DNA of 64,000 nucleotides, taken from positions 1,984,001 to 2,048,000 of the forward strand of contig NZ_CP102604.1 in NCBI RefSeq assembly GCF_024707505.1, given 5' to 3'. Of this stretch, positions 18,312 through 27,018 are shown piece after piece (positions within the stretch are counted from its first letter, which is position 1; every line of letters starts with the position of its first letter). The notes beneath the pieces are model-generated. The model was not told the origin of the DNA and did no database searches. It saw only the letters and a program-made list of their open reading frames with translations. The stretch is from Pantoea sp. SOD02. Lineage in GTDB: Bacteria; Pseudomonadota; Gammaproteobacteria; Enterobacterales; Enterobacteriaceae. Position numbers and translations under genes: made by a program.

Positions 18312-19085
18312 ATGTCTCAGCCAAAAATCTGGCTCGGCGTCAGTTTGAAAATGTACTTCGGTTATCAGCAAACTTTGCAATGGTGTCGCGATGTGGCGGC
18401 ATTAGCCAATCATGCTGCGGTGAAAAACGGCGAAGTGGGCTTGTTTGTGTTACCGGCTTATCCGGCGATTCCGGCGGTTGCAGAGATCTTCGCTAACACA
18501 CCGGTGCGCTTTGGCGGCCAGGATGTTTGCCAGGCGGAGAACGGCGCCTGGACCGGCGAAGTCAGCGCCAGCATGTTGCAGGAGTTAGGCTGCTCGCTGG
18601 CCGAAATTGGTCACGCTGAGCGCCGTCGTCATTTCCACGAAGATAAAGTGCAAATCGCCGCCAAAGTGGCGATGTCGCTGCGTCACGGCATCACGCCGGT
18701 GTTGTGCATCGGTGAAGAAGTGCAGTCAGAACCGCAGCAGGCGATCGCGCTGTGCCAGCAGCAGCTGGCCGAAGCGCTGGCCGAGTCGGCGCAGCAGGGC
18801 TTAAAGGGCGAAGTGTTCTTTGCCTACGAACCGCAGTGGGCGATTGGTGCGCCGCAACCGGCACCGGACAGCTACATCCGCGCAGTGTGCGCCGGGTTGC
18901 AGCAGCTCGCCACGCCGTCCGGCATCACTCTCAAAATCATCTACGGCGGCAGCGCGGGGCCGGGACTGATTCAGCGCCTTGGCGCGGACGTAAATGGCCT
19001 GTTCCTGGGGCGCTTTGCTCACGATCCCAACGCGTTGGCACAAATTATTGATGAAGCCAGTGAGCTGGCTCAGGAGCTCGGTTGA
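18312..19085 (+). CDS. lerI: L-erythrulose-1-phosphate isomerase-like, TIM family
   Basis: 257 residues, a distant triosephosphate isomerase relative. The catalytic set is retained: Lys13 in SLKMYF (GNWKMN in true TIM), His101 in EIGHAERR, Glu173 in AYEPQWAIG and the phosphate loop IYGGSAGP. Sequence departs from housekeeping TpiA elsewhere, as do LerI/EryH proteins, which convert L-erythrulose-1-phosphate to D-erythrulose-4-phosphate. It follows the DAK kinase by three bases; its TGA shares one base with the ATG of the next gene. Cytoplasmic. Confidence 0.87.
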   Translation: MSQPKIWLGVSLKMYFGYQQTLQWCRDVAALANHAAVKNGEVGLFVLPAYPAIPAVAEIFANTPVRFGGQDVCQAENGAWTGEVSASMLQELGCSLAEIGHAERRRHFHEDKVQIAAKVAMSLRHGITPVLCIGEEVQSEPQQAIALCQQQLAEALAESAQQGLKGEVFFAYEPQWAIGAPQPAPDSYIRAVCAGLQQLATPSGITLKIIYGGSAGPGLIQRLGADVNGLFLGRFAHDPNALAQIIDEASELAQELG

Positions 19086-19894
19086 TGAGCCGTATCGGAC
19101 TCAGTACCTACGCCTTTTTCTGGCGCATGTCGTCGAAAGTACCTCATCCGCTGACGCTGGAGCAGATGCTGCAACAGACCGCCGATCTCGATGTGTCGGT
19201 GTTTCAAATCTGCGACTACCCGGCGATTGAAAGCTGGTCTGACGCACAACTGCTGGCGCTACGTCAGCAGGCCGATGCGCTCGGTATCACGCTGGAACTC
19301 GGCACGCGCGGCCTTGGCACCGAGCATCTGCGTCGTTATCTGCATATGGCGGAAATCCTCGATGCGCGCGTAATACGTTCGATGTTCTACACCGCCGATC
19401 ACCGTCCTTCGCTCGACGAAGCTGCCGCGTTGATTGGCGCGGTGTTGCCAGATTTTGCCCGCCAGCAGGTGCGTCTCTGTCTGGAGACATACGAACAGGT
19501 GAACAGCGGCGCGATGATGTCGGTGATCAACAAGTTCCTGTCGCCGTGGCTCGGCGTGTGTCTCGATCCCGCCAACTGTGTCGCTGGACTCGAATTGCCA
19601 GAGCAGGTGATTGCCAACACCGCCGCGCGCGTCGGCAATCTGCACATCAAAGACTTTGCTTTCACCCGACGTGATGGCTGGGTTGGCTTTACCTTTGCCG
19701 GTTGCCCGATGGGCGAAGGCTTGCTGGATTACGACCGGATGATCGCCAGTGTGCGCCCGGCGGATAAAGGCATTAACCAAATCGTCGAACATTGGTTGCC
19801 GTGGCAGGACGATGCCGCGCTGACCTGCGAGCGAGAAGCCGAATGGACTCGCCGCACCGTTGAATTCTTACGTAGTAAACAAGATCAGGAGTAA
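19085..19894 (+). CDS. oiaC: Xylose-isomerase-like TIM barrel, probable 3-oxo-isoapionate decarboxylase
   Basis: 269 residues from ATG 19085, which overlaps the upstream TGA (TGATG); a TTG at 19082 is less likely. It has the sugar phosphate isomerase/epimerase (AP endonuclease 2) fold with metal ligands visible in CLETYEQ, CLDPANC, LHIKDF and VEHWLP. Two roles fit the context: 3-oxo-isoapionate decarboxylase giving L-erythrulose (OiaC), or a tetrulose-phosphate racemase like EryC of Brucella. The adjacent ApnO-like gene makes OiaC the better guess. I assign OiaC to this fold from memory. Symbol given with moderate certainty. Confidence 0.72.
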   Translation: MSRIGLSTYAFFWRMSSKVPHPLTLEQMLQQTADLDVSVFQICDYPAIESWSDAQLLALRQQADALGITLELGTRGLGTEHLRRYLHMAEILDARVIRSMFYTADHRPSLDEAAALIGAVLPDFARQQVRLCLETYEQVNSGAMMSVINKFLSPWLGVCLDPANCVAGLELPEQVIANTAARVGNLHIKDFAFTRRDGWVGFTFAGCPMGEGLLDYDRMIASVRPADKGINQIVEHWLPWQDDAALTCEREAEWTRRTVEFLRSKQDQE

Positions 19895-19898
19895 CAAC

Positions 19899-20756
19899 AT
19901 GAGCGTGCAACTTAAAACCATCACCGTGATTGGCGCGGGCGGCAAAATGGGTATGCGTATTTCTGCCAACTTCCAGAAAAGCGATTACCAGGTGTTTTAC
20001 TGTGAGAACTCACCGAAGGCGCAAGAGCAGGTAAGCGCGCAGGGGCGTGAACTCTCTGATGCGGCCTCCGTGGTGCCATTGAGCGACGTGGTGATTCTGG
20101 CGGTGCCGGATATCGTGCTGGGCAAAGTCTCTGAAGGCGTGGTGCCACAGATGAAAGCGGGCGCGATTCTGCTGACGCTGGACCCCGCAGCGGCATACGC
20201 CAATTTGATTGCCCATCGCGATGGCATTGAATACGCGGTGGCGCATCCTTGCCATCCGTCGGTATTCCTTGAGCGTTACACCAAAGAAGAACATGCCGAT
20301 GCCTTCGGCGGGATTGCGGCGGTTCAGCACGTAGCGGCGTCGTATGAAACCGGTTCAGATGAGCAGAAAGCCGAGCTGAGCAAGGTGATCAGCGTGATGT
20401 ACGGGCCGGTGGAGCAAGTGCATTGGGTCACCGTGACGCAGCTGGCGTATCTGGAACCCACGCTGGTGGAAACCGTGGCCTGCATGGTCGGCGCGTTCAT
20501 GAAAGAAGCGCTGAACGAAACAGTGAAACACAGCGGCGTGCCGGAAGAAGCGGCCAAAGCGATGTTGTACGGCCACATTCAAATCGCGCTGGCCGTGGCG
20601 TTCCGCGCGACTAACCCGTTCTCGGATGCCTGCATGATCGCCATGGAGTACGGCCGTGAGAAGATTGTGAAACCTGACTGGAAACAGATCTTCGATCAGA
20701 AAGAGCTGGATATCGTGATTGCCCGTATGCTGAAAATCGACGCCATCAAGCGCTAA
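19899..20756 (+). CDS. apnO: D-apionate oxidoisomerase-like, NAD-binding with PGDH C-terminal domain
   Basis: 285 residues from ATG 19899, preceded by AGGAG; the frame is open further upstream without a start signal. A Rossmann domain begins with VIGAGGKMG (G12-G18), and the C-terminal half is a phosphogluconate-dehydrogenase C-terminal-type helical domain with the AHPCHPSVF and LEPTLVETV segments. In this family ApnO oxidises D-apionate with NAD+ and migrates its hydroxymethyl group to give 3-oxo-isoapionate. It is the last gene of the plus-strand operon and would supply the substrate for the neighbouring OiaC-like enzyme. No lactonase or apiose dehydrogenase gene is seen, so free apionate would be the imported compound. 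Confidence 0.75.
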   Translation: MSVQLKTITVIGAGGKMGMRISANFQKSDYQVFYCENSPKAQEQVSAQGRELSDAASVVPLSDVVILAVPDIVLGKVSEGVVPQMKAGAILLTLDPAAAYANLIAHRDGIEYAVAHPCHPSVFLERYTKEEHADAFGGIAAVQHVAASYETGSDEQKAELSKVISVMYGPVEQVHWVTVTQLAYLEPTLVETVACMVGAFMKEALNETVKHSGVPEEAAKAMLYGHIQIALAVAFRATNPFSDACMIAMEYGREKIVKPDWKQIFDQKELDIVIARMLKIDAIKR

Positions 20757-20770
20757 GCGTGATGCTCGAT

Positions 20771-20805
20771 CGACTCGCGGCGCTGTTGTCTGGCGAAGCG
20801 AGTCG
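20771..20805 (+). terminator. Hairpin after the apnO operon
   Basis: CGACTCGC (20771-20778) pairs with GCGAGTCG (20798-20805) across a 19-base loop, 15 bases after the apnO stop. There is no following T run, so it may stabilise the transcript rather than terminate it. Confidence 0.35.
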
Positions 20806-20837
20806 TATCAATGATATAACTCCTTCCCAAAATCCCT

Positions 20838-20857
20838 GGTCGCCATTAATGGCGACC
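20838..20857. repeat. Palindromic repeat, type 1 hairpin
   Basis: A perfect 20-base hairpin with an ATTAAT centre, followed by CTAC and, 23 bases on, a degenerate GTGCGCAC like half of a type 2 unit. It lies between apnO and the SorC gene. Confidence 0.85.
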
Positions 20858-20912
20858 CTACAACGATCCGCTTGCGCCCGTGCGCACGATTTCAACAAAA
20901 GACAGGTTACGG

Positions 20913-21887
20913 ATGGAAAAAAACACGCTTTCTCAGGACTCCGAGCTACTGACGGAAATAGCTGTCGCCTATTATCAGGACGAAATCACCCAGGAGGAGA
21001 TTGCGCGTAAGTTTGGTATTTCCCGCATTAAAGTCGGTCGACTGCTCAAACGCGCGCGCGAAGAGGGCATCGTCGAAATCAACGTGCGTTACCATCCCGT
21101 CTTTAGTACCCGCCTTGAACAACAGCTGCAAAATCGCTTCCCACAACTGCAACGTGCGCTGATAGCGCTCGATCAGCCCGATCAGGAAGAGCAGCGACGT
21201 CAGGTTGCCGCGCTGGTGTCGTCACATTTAGCGCAGTCGCTGAAAGACGACGCCATTGTCGCCGTTGGGCAAGGGCGCAACGTTGCCGCTGTCGCCGATT
21301 ATCCCGGCCAGGTACCGACGCGTAACTGCCTGTTCATCAGCGGCATTGGCGGCACGCATCGTCCAGGCGATGCCATCAATGCTGATCATATCAGCCGTCG
21401 TCTGGCGAAGAAGTTTGGTGGCATCAGCGAAACGCTGTATGCGCCCGCCTATGTTGAAAACCGCGCGCTGCGCGATGCCTTTATGCAAAACGGCACCATC
21501 AAAGAGACGCTGGACCGCGCGCGCAAAGCGGATGTGGCGCTGGTGGGCATCGGTGACATGAATGAAAACAGCTATATGGTGAAGCTCGGCTGGTTCACGC
21601 CGCACGAAATCATCGACGCCAGCGTTAATCAGGGCGTGACGGGCGATGTCGCCGGCTATGACTTCTTTAATTCACAGGGACAACACGTCGATACCGTGAT
21701 GAACGATCGCGTGATTGGTCTGAGCATTGATGAGCTGCGCAAAATCCCCTGCGTGATCGCCATTGCCGCAGAAAATACCAAAGCGATGGCGATCCTCGGT
21801 GCACTTCGCACTGGCGCGATCGATATCATTGCTACCACCGCGCAGAATATCCGCACCATTTTGAGTTTGTCGCAGGAAAAGGTTTAG
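20913..21887 (+). CDS. SorC-family sugar-sensing transcriptional regulator
   Basis: 324 residues from ATG 20913; GTG 20880 would add 11 residues, and neither has a strong ribosome site. The N-terminal HTH reads EEIARKFGISRIKVGRLLKR, typical of SorC/DeoR-like proteins, followed by a large phosphosugar-binding domain (GQGRNVAAVADY, GIGDMNENSYM, GDVAGYDFF). SorC proteins such as EryD, DeoR of Bacillus and SorC respond to phosphorylated sugars. Placed at the end of the apionate-type locus, its likely ligand is a tetrulose phosphate, and its likely sites are the TTCATATG elements in 14781-15226. Confidence 0.9.
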   Translation: MEKNTLSQDSELLTEIAVAYYQDEITQEEIARKFGISRIKVGRLLKRAREEGIVEINVRYHPVFSTRLEQQLQNRFPQLQRALIALDQPDQEEQRRQVAALVSSHLAQSLKDDAIVAVGQGRNVAAVADYPGQVPTRNCLFISGIGGTHRPGDAINADHISRRLAKKFGGISETLYAPAYVENRALRDAFMQNGTIKETLDRARKADVALVGIGDMNENSYMVKLGWFTPHEIIDASVNQGVTGDVAGYDFFNSQGQHVDTVMNDRVIGLSIDELRKIPCVIAIAAENTKAMAILGALRTGAIDIIATTAQNIRTILSLSQEKV

Positions 21888-22469
21888 TTAAACGGCCAAC
21901 CACTGCTTAGCATCGCGTTTGATGTTTTGCTCCAGTTCACTGCCGCGCGTAGCAAAAACGCGCTGTAACGGGAAGCCGCTCTTCTCCAGCAGATACGCCA
22001 GTGTGGCGTATTCACGCGGATATTTCGCTACCACGGCGTGGTCTATTTCCACCAGACCCAGCGGGAAGGTAAAGGTCCCCATATCGTAAATACTTTGGCG
22101 ACGCACCAGTCGCCACACACCGTCGCGTTTTTCAGCCATGTCATAAAAGCGGTTGTGGCATTCACAGCCGACATTCAGTTGCACATTCTCCGCAATGATC
22201 ATCGCATTGGTTTCAAGAATCGCTTTGTTGCCACTGGCGTTGAAGGTGATCGCTGGAGAGGCAATGAAGTGTTTGGTGCGAAGATCGGATTTCCCCATGC
22301 GCATTGAACCCGTGACAAAGTCACTTGCCAGCCCTTCAAACCAGGTAATTTCAATCGTGCCATCGGCGTGGAACAGATCGCGTAATTGATCCCATTCGCC
22401 CAAATCGCGGTGCATCCAGCCATTCATAAGGTCATTGAGTTGTTGGCGATCCTGAAGTTGGTTTTGCAT
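21888..22469 (-). CDS. SnoaL-like (NTF2 superfamily) protein
   Basis: 193 residues with the small cone-shaped SnoaL_4 domain in residues about 5-145 (WMHRDLGEWDQLRDLFHADG at the start, then the EITWFEG strand and the DGVWRLVRRQSIYDMG segment). Family members include small hydrolases, isomerases and dehydratases, often in aromatic or hydroxy-acid metabolism. No signal peptide. It touches the convergent SorC gene (no gap) and is divergent from a LysR regulator at 22577, its probable controller. Reaction unknown. Confidence 0.85.
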   Translation of the reverse strand: MQNQLQDRQQLNDLMNGWMHRDLGEWDQLRDLFHADGTIEITWFEGLASDFVTGSMRMGKSDLRTKHFIASPAITFNASGNKAILETNAMIIAENVQLNVGCECHNRFYDMAEKRDGVWRLVRRQSIYDMGTFTFPLGLVEIDHAVVAKYPREYATLAYLLEKSGFPLQRVFATRGSELEQNIKRDAKQWLAV

Positions 22470-22547
22470 GTTGTAGCTCCTGTAAGTTGACGGCGTTCAG
22501 TTTGTGCGCTGACTACGCTAAACTCAAATAGATAGAAATTACGGATC

Positions 22548-22564
22548 AATCATTTTTAGTGATT
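22548..22564. promoter_or_regulatory. Candidate LysR-type site AATCA-N7-TGATT
   Basis: An interrupted dyad in the divergent region between the SnoaL-like and LysR genes, 13 bases before the LysR start. LysR proteins often bind such T-N11-A type sites near their own gene. Confidence 0.4.
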
Positions 22565-22576
22565 AATGGGGCGAAT

Positions 22577-23467
22577 ATGGAATTGCGTCATCTGCGCTAC
22601 TTTTTAACTGTTGCTGAAGAGGGCCATTTTGGCCGCGCGGCGCAACGGCTGAATATTGTGCAACCGGCATTGAGTATGCAGATTAAAGCGCTTGAAGCTG
22701 AGCTAGGCGGCCCGCTATTTTTACGCACCAGTCGTCGCGTCGAACTCACCGAAGCGGGCTTGCTATTGCAGGCCGAGGCGAGACGGACGCTGGAGCAAGC
22801 TGAGCACACCCGTCACGTGGTTCAACGTTCAATGCGCGGAGAAATTGGTCGGGTACGCGTTGGCTTCGCTGGCAACGCCGTGTTTAGCGGCAGATTGATG
22901 CGCGACATACGCGCCTTTCATCATGCATATCCGCAGGCGGAACTGGTGTGTCAGGAGATGGCGCCGCATCTGCAACATGAGGCGATTAACAACGGCATGC
23001 TCGATGTCGGATATATGCCTGACTATCATCCAGAACCGACGTCTGCGCTGGCGTATGACTTAATTGGCGAGTGGCCACGCGTGGTGGTGATGTCCAGCGA
23101 TCATCCGCTGGCGGTGAAGCCGCGCGTAACTATTGAGATGCTGGCGCATCAGCCACTGATTATGTACGCCACCCATGAAGGTCAGTCACATTTTGACGCC
23201 GCTTTACATCGACTGTTAGGGGACAGGCTGCATATCGCGTATCGCATCTCCAGCACGCTAAGCGTGCTCGCCATGGCCGGTGCCGGGCTGGGTATCGCGC
23301 TGGTGCCAGCACCGTTAACACAAGTGGCGATCCCCGGCGTGGTTTATCGAACGCTGGACTCAGCTGAGTTATCGGCGAATTTAATGATGGTCAGTCGTAA
23401 GGATAAGTGCAGCGGCGCGGTGTTGGCGTATCTTGCTACTGCGCGGGTAACTGCGCATGAAGCCTAA
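22577..23467 (+). CDS. LysR-family transcriptional regulator
   Basis: 296 residues from ATG 22577 (an in-frame GTG at 22559 adds six residues). The N-terminal HTH is canonical: MELRHLRYFLTVAEEGHFGR then AAQRLNIVQPALSMQIKALE. The effector domain resembles the BenM/CatR-like subgroup (HLRYFLTVAEEGHFGRAAQRL, late AGAGLGIALVP). Divergent from the SnoaL-like gene, the classical LysR layout, so it probably activates that gene in response to an unknown small acid. Confidence 0.92.
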   Translation: MELRHLRYFLTVAEEGHFGRAAQRLNIVQPALSMQIKALEAELGGPLFLRTSRRVELTEAGLLLQAEARRTLEQAEHTRHVVQRSMRGEIGRVRVGFAGNAVFSGRLMRDIRAFHHAYPQAELVCQEMAPHLQHEAINNGMLDVGYMPDYHPEPTSALAYDLIGEWPRVVVMSSDHPLAVKPRVTIEMLAHQPLIMYATHEGQSHFDAALHRLLGDRLHIAYRISSTLSVLAMAGAGLGIALVPAPLTQVAIPGVVYRTLDSAELSANLMMVSRKDKCSGAVLAYLATARVTAHEA

Positions 23468-23469
23468 TG

Positions 23470-24387
23470 CTAAATAATTTGCAGAACGCTCTTCAACTTA
23501 TTAACTGAAGCCGTATGTTTGGATTTGGGCATATTCGCTAAGTTTTGCAGTTTCCAGCGAACGGCAGGAAGTTGATCGATATTCGATAACTCCAGAAGCG
23601 ACCAATCGGGTTGGCCATTTTTGAAAGAGAGGAGAAACCTGCGTTCTTTATCCGTAATTGCAGTATTAATCGTATCAATTAAATGACCTCTGGCTCCTTC
23701 AAGTTCATGCAAGGGTACATCTATTTCCGCCATGTTACGAAATTCGCCATCATAGATGCCTGAAATGTCCTTTAACTGCGGTTGCAGCAGTTCGGCTAGC
23801 GGGCGAGGGTGACTGATCAAATAAACCAACAATGCTTTGCGTAACGCCTCTGTTAACCCTTCATTTTCGAGCAGGAATTTGACATCGAACAGGTCTCTGG
23901 GATGTTGTCGATCAAGCGCCGCACAAATCTTTCCCGCATACAGGTCGGCAAATGAAACGACGTTGGTTTCACTAAAACCAAACTCATCTTCAACCAATTC
24001 ACAGACCTGCATTATTCTGGATTCATACACGGTTCCACGTAACACCGGTGACAATTCAATTTTAATTTGCACGCCGGCATGATTCACAGTAAGCCGTAAT
24101 GCATCATTTTTATCTTCATAAGAACGAATAACGCTGCTGCCGACTAGCTTGATGCTTATTTCTTCAGCAATCTCATTCAATGCACTTTTTATCGCAGCTA
24201 ATGCTTCGATGCGATCTAATGCCGGTAAAAATACGAGGTCGATATCCACAGATAAACGCGGTAATTCCCGGATGAAAAGATTGATTGCCGTTCCACCTTT
24301 TAAGGCAAAACAATCATGTAGAGAGATAAATGGCAGAATTTGCAGCAGCAGTTGTACCTGCCGATAATAGATACTCGTTCTGTCCAT
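23470..24387 (-). CDS. AbiEii/AbiGii-family nucleotidyltransferase toxin
   Basis: 305 residues. The DNA polymerase beta-like nucleotidyltransferase motif is intact: ALKGGTAINLF followed by LSVDIDLVFLP (the two catalytic Asp in DID), with the later KIELSP strand and the DLYAGKICAALDRQHPRDLFD helix typical of AbiEii. These toxins are proposed to transfer nucleotides to RNA and form the toxic half of type IV AbiE systems against phage. The antitoxin gene ends three bases upstream of its start. Base composition is visibly more AT-rich than neighbours, suggesting transfer. Convergent with the LysR gene with a two-base gap. Confidence 0.92.
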   Translation of the reverse strand: MDRTSIYYRQVQLLLQILPFISLHDCFALKGGTAINLFIRELPRLSVDIDLVFLPALDRIEALAAIKSALNEIAEEISIKLVGSSVIRSYEDKNDALRLTVNHAGVQIKIELSPVLRGTVYESRIMQVCELVEDEFGFSETNVVSFADLYAGKICAALDRQHPRDLFDVKFLLENEGLTEALRKALLVYLISHPRPLAELLQPQLKDISGIYDGEFRNMAEIDVPLHELEGARGHLIDTINTAITDKERRFLLSFKNGQPDWSLLELSNIDQLPAVRWKLQNLANMPKSKHTASVNKLKSVLQII

Positions 24388-24390
24388 CGG

Positions 24391-25164
24391 TCACATCTCC
24401 TTTGGAACAGTAATGTTCCATTTACTATCAAGTCGGCCAGATCTGGCGAGCTCACGTTTTCCGGCGCCAAAATCATACGCTTCCGGCTGCAGGTGTTTAA
24501 GCCATGCATGATTATGTCTTTCAGCCAGCCACATAAATAATCGCTTTGCTTTAATACTGGAGCAGGCTCGCAAAAGTGCGTCTATTTTACGTGGCGACAA
24601 TGTTGAGAGTCCTTGCATGAGTTGATCTGCATGTTCAAAACTGATCGTTTTGGGTACATCGGTTAACACTTCCAATATGGCTTTTTCAGGGCCGGAATAG
24701 CGCAAGGCAGGTAAAGATTCATGCCACACCTCTTCGCGGAGAAATTTCCTCTCATACATGAGTGATTGCGGCCAAATTTTGCGTGTGCCGTGGTAATCAA
24801 AATCCGTATTGATATCGAGTTTGTTTAACCAGGCCGGCAGCTGCGCCTCTGAGTAGATCTGAACACTGGTTAATTTTCCACGCGACTGATAGTGCGCCAA
24901 ACCTTCTAACTCCAGAGCGGTTAATCCTCCGACATGAACGGGATGTTCCTGCATTCTTTGCAACGAAGTCATCACGCCTTTCCACTGTAGAGGTTCAGTT
25001 TCACGCGTATAAACACCGGGTTTAAGCGATATCAAGGTGCCGCTCTTCACTGCATTATCAACAAAATGGGGGTTTAAACCTTTCTCTTGCAGCCATGCTT
25101 TCGTCGCGATTAACCCAGAAGGAATCAAGGTCCTTAGCAGTTTTCTACTTTCAGCATTGAGCAT
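24391..25164 (-). CDS. AbiEi-type antitoxin / autorepressor
   Basis: 257 residues. The N-terminal winged helix (about 1-80; SGLIATKAWLQEKGLNPHFV then SGTLISLKPGVYTRE) and the C-terminal AbiEi-type domain (RYSGPEKAILEVL, LSPRKIDALL) match the antitoxin/regulator partner of AbiEii. In characterised AbiE systems the antitoxin neutralises toxin without binding it (type IV) and represses the operon by binding inverted repeats. Two perfect palindromes lie upstream at 25195 and 25266. AT-rich like its partner. Confidence 0.88.
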   Translation of the reverse strand: MLNAESRKLLRTLIPSGLIATKAWLQEKGLNPHFVDNAVKSGTLISLKPGVYTRETEPLQWKGVMTSLQRMQEHPVHVGGLTALELEGLAHYQSRGKLTSVQIYSEAQLPAWLNKLDINTDFDYHGTRKIWPQSLMYERKFLREEVWHESLPALRYSGPEKAILEVLTDVPKTISFEHADQLMQGLSTLSPRKIDALLRACSSIKAKRLFMWLAERHNHAWLKHLQPEAYDFGAGKRELARSGRLDSKWNITVPKEM

Positions 25165-25194
25165 AGGTCACCAGTTTGAAAATCATGTAATTGG

Positions 25195-25209
25195 CGGCAA
25201 TGATTGCCG
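25195..25209. promoter_or_regulatory. AbiE promoter palindrome 1
   Basis: CGGCAATGATTGCCG, a perfect 15-base dyad with arms of seven. It begins 31 bases upstream of the antitoxin start and is followed by TCGATATGGA. Candidate AbiEi operator. Confidence 0.65.
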
Positions 25210-25265
25210 TCGATATGGATAAATATAAACCAATGGTGTGAAAAAGTTTACCATTTTGCTCATCG

Positions 25266-25282
25266 ACGGCGATTATCGCCGT
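25266..25282. promoter_or_regulatory. AbiE promoter palindrome 2
   Basis: ACGGCGATTATCGCCGT, a perfect 17-base dyad with arms of eight. Centre-to-centre distance to palindrome 1 is 72 bases, and it too is followed by an AATATGGA-type tail. Candidate second AbiEi operator. Confidence 0.65.
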
Positions 25283-25368
25283 TAATATGGAATATGTTAA
25301 ACCCATCAAGCACGCTTATTCCGCAACACGCAGTGCCATAACCGAACGGTCTTGTTCGTGCTATGTTC

Positions 25369-25380
25369 AGGATATATCCT
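25369..25380. promoter_or_regulatory. Candidate GntR operator AGGATATATCCT
   Basis: A perfect 12-base palindrome 30 bases before the ABC ATPase start. Its GATATATCCT half, followed by one base and TA, recurs at 34540-34552 in front of the matching permease operon and GntR gene. Confidence 0.55.
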
Positions 25381-25410
25381 GTATTTTTCCTTGTTGAGAA
25401 TCCCTGCCAG

Positions 25411-27018
25411 ATGACTAACACGCGCTTGCTCTCGGTTGAAAACCTCTCGCTGCACACTCACGATCAGCGCTTGCTGGTGGATAACGTCTCTTTTGATCTT
25501 GATCGCAAGGAAATCCTGGCGTTAGTCGGCGAGTCGGGCTCGGGTAAAACCTTAACATCGCTGGCGCTGATGAGCTTGCTGCCTACGGGCGTGCAGCAGA
25601 GTGGTGGCCGCGTGGTGTTTAATGGTGAGCCGCTGGATACGCGTAAGACCCAGCAATTACGCGGCTGCCGCATCGCCACGGTGTTTCAGGAGCCGATGAC
25701 CAGCATGAATCCCACGCTGCGCATTGGTGAGCAGATTGCCGAAGTGCTGGTGCGGCATCGACAGTTCAGCTGGAAACAGGCGCAGCAGGAAGCGATAGCG
25801 CTGCTGGAACGCGTTGGCATCGTCAATCCCGAACAGCGTGCGCGGCAGTATATTCATCAGCTGTCGGGCGGCATGCGTCAACGTGTGATGATCGCCAGTG
25901 CCATTAGCGGTCAGCCGGAATTATTGATTGCCGATGAACCGACCACCGCGCTGGACGTCACTATTCAGGCGCAGATTCTGGCGCTGCTGCAGGAACTGCA
26001 ACAAGAGATGGGCATGGGGATCTTATTGATCACCCACGATCTCTCTGTGGTGGCGCGCTACGCCGATCGCGTCTGCGTGATGCAGCAAGGGCAACTGGTT
26101 GAACAGGGCGCGGTGCTGAGCACGCTCGGCGCGCCAACGCATCCTTACACACGCAAATTGATTGCCGCTTCAGCGACGCAAATCTCTGAGGCAATTGCGC
26201 CGGTTGAACAGCCGCCGCTGCTGGTGCTGCGTGACATCAGTAAAAGCTATCCGCTGCCGCGCCGCATGCCGCTGTGGCCCGCCAAACGGCAAACCGTTTT
26301 GCATCCGGCCAATCTGTCGATTGCGCAGGGCGAAATCGTCGGGCTGATTGGCGAATCTGGCTCTGGCAAAACCACCTTGGGCAGCGCGGCGATTGGTCTG
26401 ATTACGGCGGATGGCGGCGAGGTGCATTTTCAGGGGCAGCATCTGCAAGGCCGCCAACTGAATACGTTACGCCGTCACGCTCAGATCATCTTTCAAGACC
26501 CTTACGCCAGTTTGAATCCCAAAATTCCGGTCGGTGAGCAGATCGCCGAACCGCTGCGCGTCTGGCAACTGCGCAAAGGCGCGGCGGTGGATGAGCGGGT
26601 TAAAGAGCTGCTGGCGTTGGTGGGATTGAAGGCCGAACATGCCGGACGTCTGCCGGGCGCGTTTTCCGGCGGTCAGCGTCAGCGTATCGCCATTGCGCGC
26701 GCGCTGGCGATGGAGCCGAAGTTGCTGGTGGCGGATGAAGCGGTGGCGGCACTGGATTTATCAGTGCGCGGGCAGATTCTGGCGCTGTTTAATGAGTTAC
26801 GCCACAAGCTGGGATTATCGGTGCTGTTTATCAGCCACGATCTCAGCGCGGTGCGTCAGTTGTGCGATCGCGTGGTGGTGATGTATCACGGCAGGATTGT
26901 GGAGTCCGGCGCGACCGCCAGCGTGATTAATCATCCGCAGGACAATTACACTCGCCAACTGCTCGCCGCCGCGCCGGACGTGCAGCAGGCGCTGGCGCTG
27001 CGATCAGCTGCCGTGTAA
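25411..27018 (+). CDS. Peptide-type ABC transporter, two ATPase domains fused (DppD-DppF / YejF type)
   Basis: 535 residues from ATG 25411. Two complete ABC cassettes: first Walker [11 protein letters not shown], signature [12 protein letters not shown], Walker [13 protein letters not shown]; second Walker [12 protein letters not shown], signature [14 protein letters not shown], Walker [13 protein letters not shown]. It powers an importer of the oligopeptide/nickel class. The permeases and binding protein that need it are on the other strand (31193-34456), converging with it: its last 15 bases overlap the end of the rhodanese gene. A shared GATATATCCT element suggests common control. Confidence 0.93.
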   Translation: MTNTRLLSVENLSLHTHDQRLLVDNVSFDLDRKEILALVGESGSGKTLTSLALMSLLPTGVQQSGGRVVFNGEPLDTRKTQQLRGCRIATVFQEPMTSMNPTLRIGEQIAEVLVRHRQFSWKQAQQEAIALLERVGIVNPEQRARQYIHQLSGGMRQRVMIASAISGQPELLIADEPTTALDVTIQAQILALLQELQQEMGMGILLITHDLSVVARYADRVCVMQQGQLVEQGAVLSTLGAPTHPYTRKLIAASATQISEAIAPVEQPPLLVLRDISKSYPLPRRMPLWPAKRQTVLHPANLSIAQGEIVGLIGESGSGKTTLGSAAIGLITADGGEVHFQGQHLQGRQLNTLRRHAQIIFQDPYASLNPKIPVGEQIAEPLRVWQLRKGAAVDERVKELLALVGLKAEHAGRLPGAFSGGQRQRIAIARALAMEPKLLVADEAVAALDLSVRGQILALFNELRHKLGLSVLFISHDLSAVRQLCDRVVVMYHGRIVESGATASVINHPQDNYTRQLLAAAPDVQQALALRSAAV

